Of a stretch of DNA of 64,000 nucleotides, positions 59,530 through 64,000 are shown in pieces. The DNA comes from Thereva unica (taxonomy: Eukaryota; Arthropoda; Insecta; Diptera; Therevidae): contig OX465281.1 of NCBI GenBank assembly GCA_949987705.1, forward strand, positions 86,642,543 to 86,706,542, given 5' to 3'. Position numbers and translations under genes: made by a program. Each line of letters begins with the position of its first letter. Positions within the stretch are counted from its first letter, which is position 1. The notes under the pieces are model-generated. The model worked only from the letters and a program-made list of their open reading frames with translations, was not told the origin of the DNA and made no database searches.

Positions 59530-61800
59530 TGATTTTTTTACAAAAGGCCAGATTCTATTGCCACGCGAACTACGTACATACATATATGTACAAATTTTTA
59601 AGTTGATCAGTTATATTTAAGTGGGGCAAAATCAAGTTGCAAGATTTGTTTACATACAATATAAGTACATACGGGTAAAGCTTAAATAAAGCAGAAAAGG
59701 CGATTAAAAAAGCCATAACAAAGCAGTTTTTCGCAAAACTATTTTGCGTCATGTGGACAGGCCATTATGGTACTTACAATAGGTTTTGTTTTCTTCTTCA
59801 CTTCAACGTATAAGGTTTCAGTGACCTGCTCTCGGGCTATACGTGAAATATAATTTAGCTGTGATAAATATTTTAAGTAAACATTCCAAAAAAACACCAA
59901 AGTGAAAAGGATAAAAATTGTTATTTCAATCTCAAGCAAAATCAGCATAGCCCTCGTTGAAAAAAGAAAAATAAAATGTAATAAATAAATATTTTACAAT
60001 AATTTTAACGAACATCACTTACCCTGCACCATTTGATATTCCAGACATAAAACTTTGTTAAATCGGACCTGAATTCATTGCTAGCCCATTCCTGATAGGG
60101 CAATGAATGGCAGGCTAAGCAACCCACGCCCATACGATGTTTTCCTACAGCACCCATAAACATGATTTCCTAAAGCACAAACAATTTGCTCACGAATTTC
60201 TTGGAAAATTTTTACGATATACATGGGACAAGACTTCTTAGAAATTGGGTCGAGACGTACAGCTGGATGCGGAGCAATCAGATACAGGAAATTTTGTGAC
60301 CGTTCACATAAAAAAGTACCCCATGATAAAGGACCGATGCTAGAGGTCAATTCCTTGCCAAGGCGCCTATGTCGAAAGAGCCTGGTTCATGAAGTCAGAG
60401 AGTTAAGAATTTAACTACCAATTGAGGGACAGCATGAACGATAACACTATGGGATAAAGCAGGCCAGTATTTTGGAAATGTATTTCCATTGGAAGTAATC
60501 TTTTCATTATTTCGAACGTACCATATTTGAACGGTTCCAAATATACGCCTTCAGAGGGATTTTCTATCCCACACCTATGGACTATGGTTACCTCTTGTTA
60601 TGGTAACGTAAAAAAAATGTTTTCTACGGTATCCAGTTTCAGCAGAGGAGCAACGTCATATCCAGTTTACAGCAGTTTAGATATGCATCAAATAATTAAA
60701 CTCACATTTACCGAGTTCCCATTAGAATACCCCAGGTACACCATTGTCAGATATGGAACGACATGCATGTAAACTTATTGCACTTCACGTGCACCCATCC
60801 GAGTTTTTATCACGTAATCCCCATGAGTTTTGACCAGTTATGCTCCAGCTCCGGAGCTCCATTTTCCGAGCTCTTAGCAACGCCAACAGATGAGCGTTAT
60901 TCTCTAAATCATACCTAACCCCAACCTTGCGCGCCATTTTCAATTTTTCCTTGTTTTTGGAATAGTACAATACATATGTATGTATGAATGTAAACCTATA
61001 ACTGCTTGACCTGCTCCATGCTGAGAATGCTGACCGACAACAATAAAGTGACAGAAATGGAATGCAATACAGGAACTCAAAGCAAACTGGACTCCGTCAC
61101 GAAATGCTCATTTTACATGATGAACTTTGGGATTGCCCGAGTCTTTCAAAACTGAACGAACGTGAGGATTTCGGGATTATACACTTGGCCCTTGCCTGTA
61201 TGCTCGGTTAATGCTAGAAGACAGGACATGTTCCCTCAGGAGGCTTTGAAGTTTCTAAATTAATAGCGGTGGTTACGTTTAATGCTCGAACCTAGACGAC
61301 ATGAAATTTAGAGAGGTAAATTATGGCAGGGATGTGATGAACTGTTTTGATGGCAGCTAAAATGGTAAACGAAACTAGATCTCAACCATGAAGGGCTGCC
61401 CTCCATAAAATTGTAACAGTGTCATTGCTGTATTTTGTAGCTTCCTTTACAAATGGTTTTATGTTGGGCTAGTACAAAACTTCAAGAGGTCATTAAATAA
61501 TTACAACTGAGTTTAGTTTATATTTACAAAAAATGTTAAATGTATCTACATATACTTTTTTCCAGTTTTAAGCGCGTTTCTCGCTCAAGGCCCGGATCCT
61601 CATGGTCCGAGAATATGTATCTCAGATGGCGGAGGGACTCGATTTCCTTTTCTTGCGTTCCCAACTTCACTTTTGCCCTTTTTCCCTTGGGTATACCGTG
61701 CGGGATTGCGCCATTGTTGGGTATACTTTGGAGCCTTGCGTTAGATGACGATGGGGTACTCTGCCCTCATTGAGCAATTTTGAGATAAATGGCAAAACAT
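59530..61800. other. Non-coding stretch, nothing recognised
   Basis: Only short open frames without recognisable domains on either strand; no terminal repeats identified. Confidence 0.4.
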
Positions 61801-63085
61801 ATATAATTAGAATTTCGGTGTTACAAAATACGACAAATATGATGTTTTTATTTTAAATTATAGATTTAATCATCTTGAATATAGAAAAAAATACGTTTTG
61901 CATTTTATTTATAAAATTACGGAATTATGGAGGAAAAATATAGATACTGCACTTTTGCTTATGACTACTAAGTCAAACAAAGCTTTGCGCTCATAAGGAA
62001 TAATGCCGTATCTGCCGATTGAGTAATTTTGATATAAATGACTTTTGATCTTACTCTATGAACAAGGTAGCGTAGATATGCCGTTTTATGTGATACATTA
62101 TCCATAATAGCGATACATTAAACTTATTTTTTATGGAGAATGATAGGAAACATGTTAGTTATTCCAAATTAATCGAAAACTCATTTTTCATTTGCATGTG
62201 TAAGACATGATGATTTATATTTATTTTATATATTAATATTTAATTAAAATAATGTTTAATTTTTTTTAAATAAAACCAAGTTTTTCAAAGCTTTATTGTT
62301 TATTGCAAAAGGAAGTACTGCTATAAACAGGAAATACTTGATTAGATTGATGTATATATAATATTTCGAATTGATGATTACAACAGATTATTTTTGCCTC
62401 CATATTTTATTTAGATTAAATAAATTTATAAATTATGAAGGGATCACTTTTTTAATATACAAATATTGTAATTAAAATCTATCTTACTTGTGGTATTATT
62501 TTCAATGTGTAGGGTACGTTGAGGGACTCCTGGAAGTTCCTTTTGAAAACGTTGCAACATTTGTTTTTTCATTATTTTACGCTCTTCTAATACTATTCTT
62601 TTATTTTATACCAACTTTATTAATATATAAACTTAATTAACTTGAACTATATAAACTTAATATTTAGGATTATTAATTATTAATATAATATTTAGGATAA
62701 TTATTATTAATTATACTTTTTACGGTTTTTAACGGATTTTTAAATCTGAGTTGATAAATTACTGGCTGACAGCAAATGAAACGAATTTCACAATTAATCT
62801 TTCTATGAAAAGAGTCAATGTAACAAAATGCAAGAAAGCGGCATCTACATTAACCTAGCGAAAACGCGGCAACTGCATGTAGATGCCGCACTTTTGTTTT
62901 GATTTTTGCAGATACCGCTTTTTTGCTCTTTCTGCAGGAACAAATTAGTGTAGATACGGCGTTTTTTGTTATAATATTTGCGTGATAACGGTACATAACG
63001 AATATTTTTTTTTAGTAAATGATAGGAAATAAAATGCTTATTCCAAATAAATCAAAAACCCAATTTTCAATTTTTTGTAGATACG
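61740..63085. repeat. Degenerate repeat array around TGTAGATACGGC
   Basis: The phrase GTAGATACGGCNYTTTT occurs in variants at about 61945, 62072, 62878, 62952 and 63078, partly within longer repeats: ATGATAGGAAA...TTATTCCAAAT.AATC at 62141 and 63019, and TTGAGCAATTTTGAGATAAATG at 61770 versus 62021. AT-rich between. No coding. Confidence 0.55.
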
Positions 63086-63199
63086 GCACTTTTATTTATG
63101 GGGGCAGACTGGCGTTCTTGAGACCGGCTGGTTCAGAGCTTGTAAGATACTCACATTCGTCATTAGCATTCGTTGGAGGCTTAGGGTTGTTGTTGGGGG

Positions 63200-63985
63200 C
63201 TAGGTGAATAGTCGTGTAGTCTTTGATTGTACTGGTTGGGTGTTAACGTTGAGGAGGCCAACATACACTGTTCTTGTTCCAGTTGGTAAGAGGGAATTGG
63301 CGAGGAATACTCCTTCGCTCGGCTCGTATGATTCACAGAGCATTTCCTCCTCCAACCTTAGTGGAATTGGGACCACCATTTGAGACCGGCTTGGTAGGCG
63401 AATGAATTTCTCCAATGCCACCTTATATTTGCCTGATTTAATCTCATAGTCGTTGGAGTTGTTTTCCAACCTTGACCCATCTAGAGATAGGCAGCTGGTA
63501 TTCCTTTCTGAGGGTACCTGGGAGACACCACCGGGGTTTATCTCGAGTTGAGATTCCCTGGTTTGGGTTTGCTCCTGCTGCTCTCTGTGGTTCGACTTGG
63601 CGGGTCCATTGCGTAATGGAATTGCAATTTCTACTGGGTTGATTTCCGTGCGAGGAAATCGCAGTGTTTTGTTTGGAACTTTGACGTTACAATGTTTGGA
63701 AAGCAAATCGTTTCCTAACAGGCCATCGTTAGGGATTTCTGGCATATTTTGCACAATTTGGAAGGTGCATGGGAGGGGGGCATGGAGAATGAAGTTCTCT
63801 TGACAGCTCCCTAATGTTTTTCCTTGGCCGTATGGCGTTTGTAATGTGCATTTTTTAGTGGGATCTGATAAGTTTGGATCCTTTAGTTTTTTATGTTTTA
63901 ATATACTGACCTCATCGCCGGTGTCCACTGCTAGGTCAGCTTTGCCGTTAAGGCTTATGTCTAGAGGAAGAGTGACGAGTGGCAC
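63200..63985 (-). CDS. Gypsy-like LTR retrotransposon protease/pol fragment
   Basis: A minus-strand open frame of 261 codons that runs to within 15 bases of the window edge. LAVDTGDEVSILK (residues 18-30) is a retroviral-type aspartic protease active site (D-T-G). IPNDGLLGNDLLSKH is the second conserved protease strand. RSQMVVPIPL and TRTVYVGLLNVN follow, as in the protease-RT linker of gypsy elements. The frame stops at 63200, before RT. No RT motif follows down to 63100, so the element is truncated or broken there. The part upstream in the coding sense lies beyond the window. Confidence 0.8.
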   Translation of the reverse strand: MPLVTLPLDISLNGKADLAVDTGDEVSILKHKKLKDPNLSDPTKKCTLQTPYGQGKTLGSCQENFILHAPLPCTFQIVQNMPEIPNDGLLGNDLLSKHCNVKVPNKTLRFPRTEINPVEIAIPLRNGPAKSNHREQQEQTQTRESQLEINPGGVSQVPSERNTSCLSLDGSRLENNSNDYEIKSGKYKVALEKFIRLPSRSQMVVPIPLRLEEEMLCESYEPSEGVFLANSLLPTGTRTVYVGLLNVNTQPVQSKTTRLFT

Positions 63986-64000
63986 ACTTGTTTCGGGCGG

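Noticed and set aside
60081..60772. Overlapping 63-89 codon frames on both strands
   Set aside because: No domain, no splice context; treated as non-coding.

Overview
This window looks like a piece of a large, repeat-rich insect genome, most likely a higher dipteran. The evidence is the mix of transposon families: BEL/Pao LTR elements, CR1- and Jockey-type non-LTR elements, PIF/Harbinger with a MADF-BESS partner gene, hAT, a Transib-like element and a gypsy-type element. I recognise no host protein-coding gene, rRNA, tRNA or CRISPR in 64 kb. Nearly every recognisable protein fragment belongs to a mobile element. The exact species cannot be told from the sequence.

Region by region. 1-5.8 kb is a dispersed palindromic repeat that received a near-intact Harbinger transposon (2103-4676, TTA target duplication). 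5.8-9.4 kb is non-coding. 9.5-11.1 kb is a decayed non-LTR element and 11589-12444 is a Transib-like non-autonomous element. 13.4-15.9 kb is a decayed hAT transposase with a hAT MITE inside it. 16.4-17.1 kb is a Harbinger relic. 18.4-19.3 kb is another copy of the first repeat, in opposite orientation.

20.0-52.0 kb is one old BEL/Pao element (called BEL-2 here), minus strand, inflated to 32 kb by nested insertions. Its LTRs (20022-20303 and 51735-52006) are flanked by the same 5-bp duplication, GTAGG. Inside it sit CR1 copy A (21367-26220, itself carrying an LTR-like insert and a Harbinger deletion derivative), a 136-bp MITE, CR1 copy B (28261 to about 42115), two Jockey-like copies and several MITEs. 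CR1-B in turn contains a young, structurally intact BEL/Pao element (BEL-1, 29838-38734) and a 1.2-kb inverted-repeat element.

BEL-1 has two 1490-bp LTRs with only about five visible differences, a CAGGG target duplication, an open 1737-codon gag-pol and a second open frame of 185 codons. That second frame starts directly after a strong splice acceptor, where an env gene sits in retroviruses.

52.1-54.4 kb is a foldback-like element whose two arms each hold two tandem units of about 440 bp. 54.4-64 kb has a long-TIR element with a SWIM zinc-finger fragment, a 5'-truncated non-LTR insertion with a 15-bp duplication, a decayed RNase H fragment, tandem-like repeats and, at the right edge, a gypsy-like protease/pol fragment. 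The genes here do not form a host pathway; they record successive waves of transposition.
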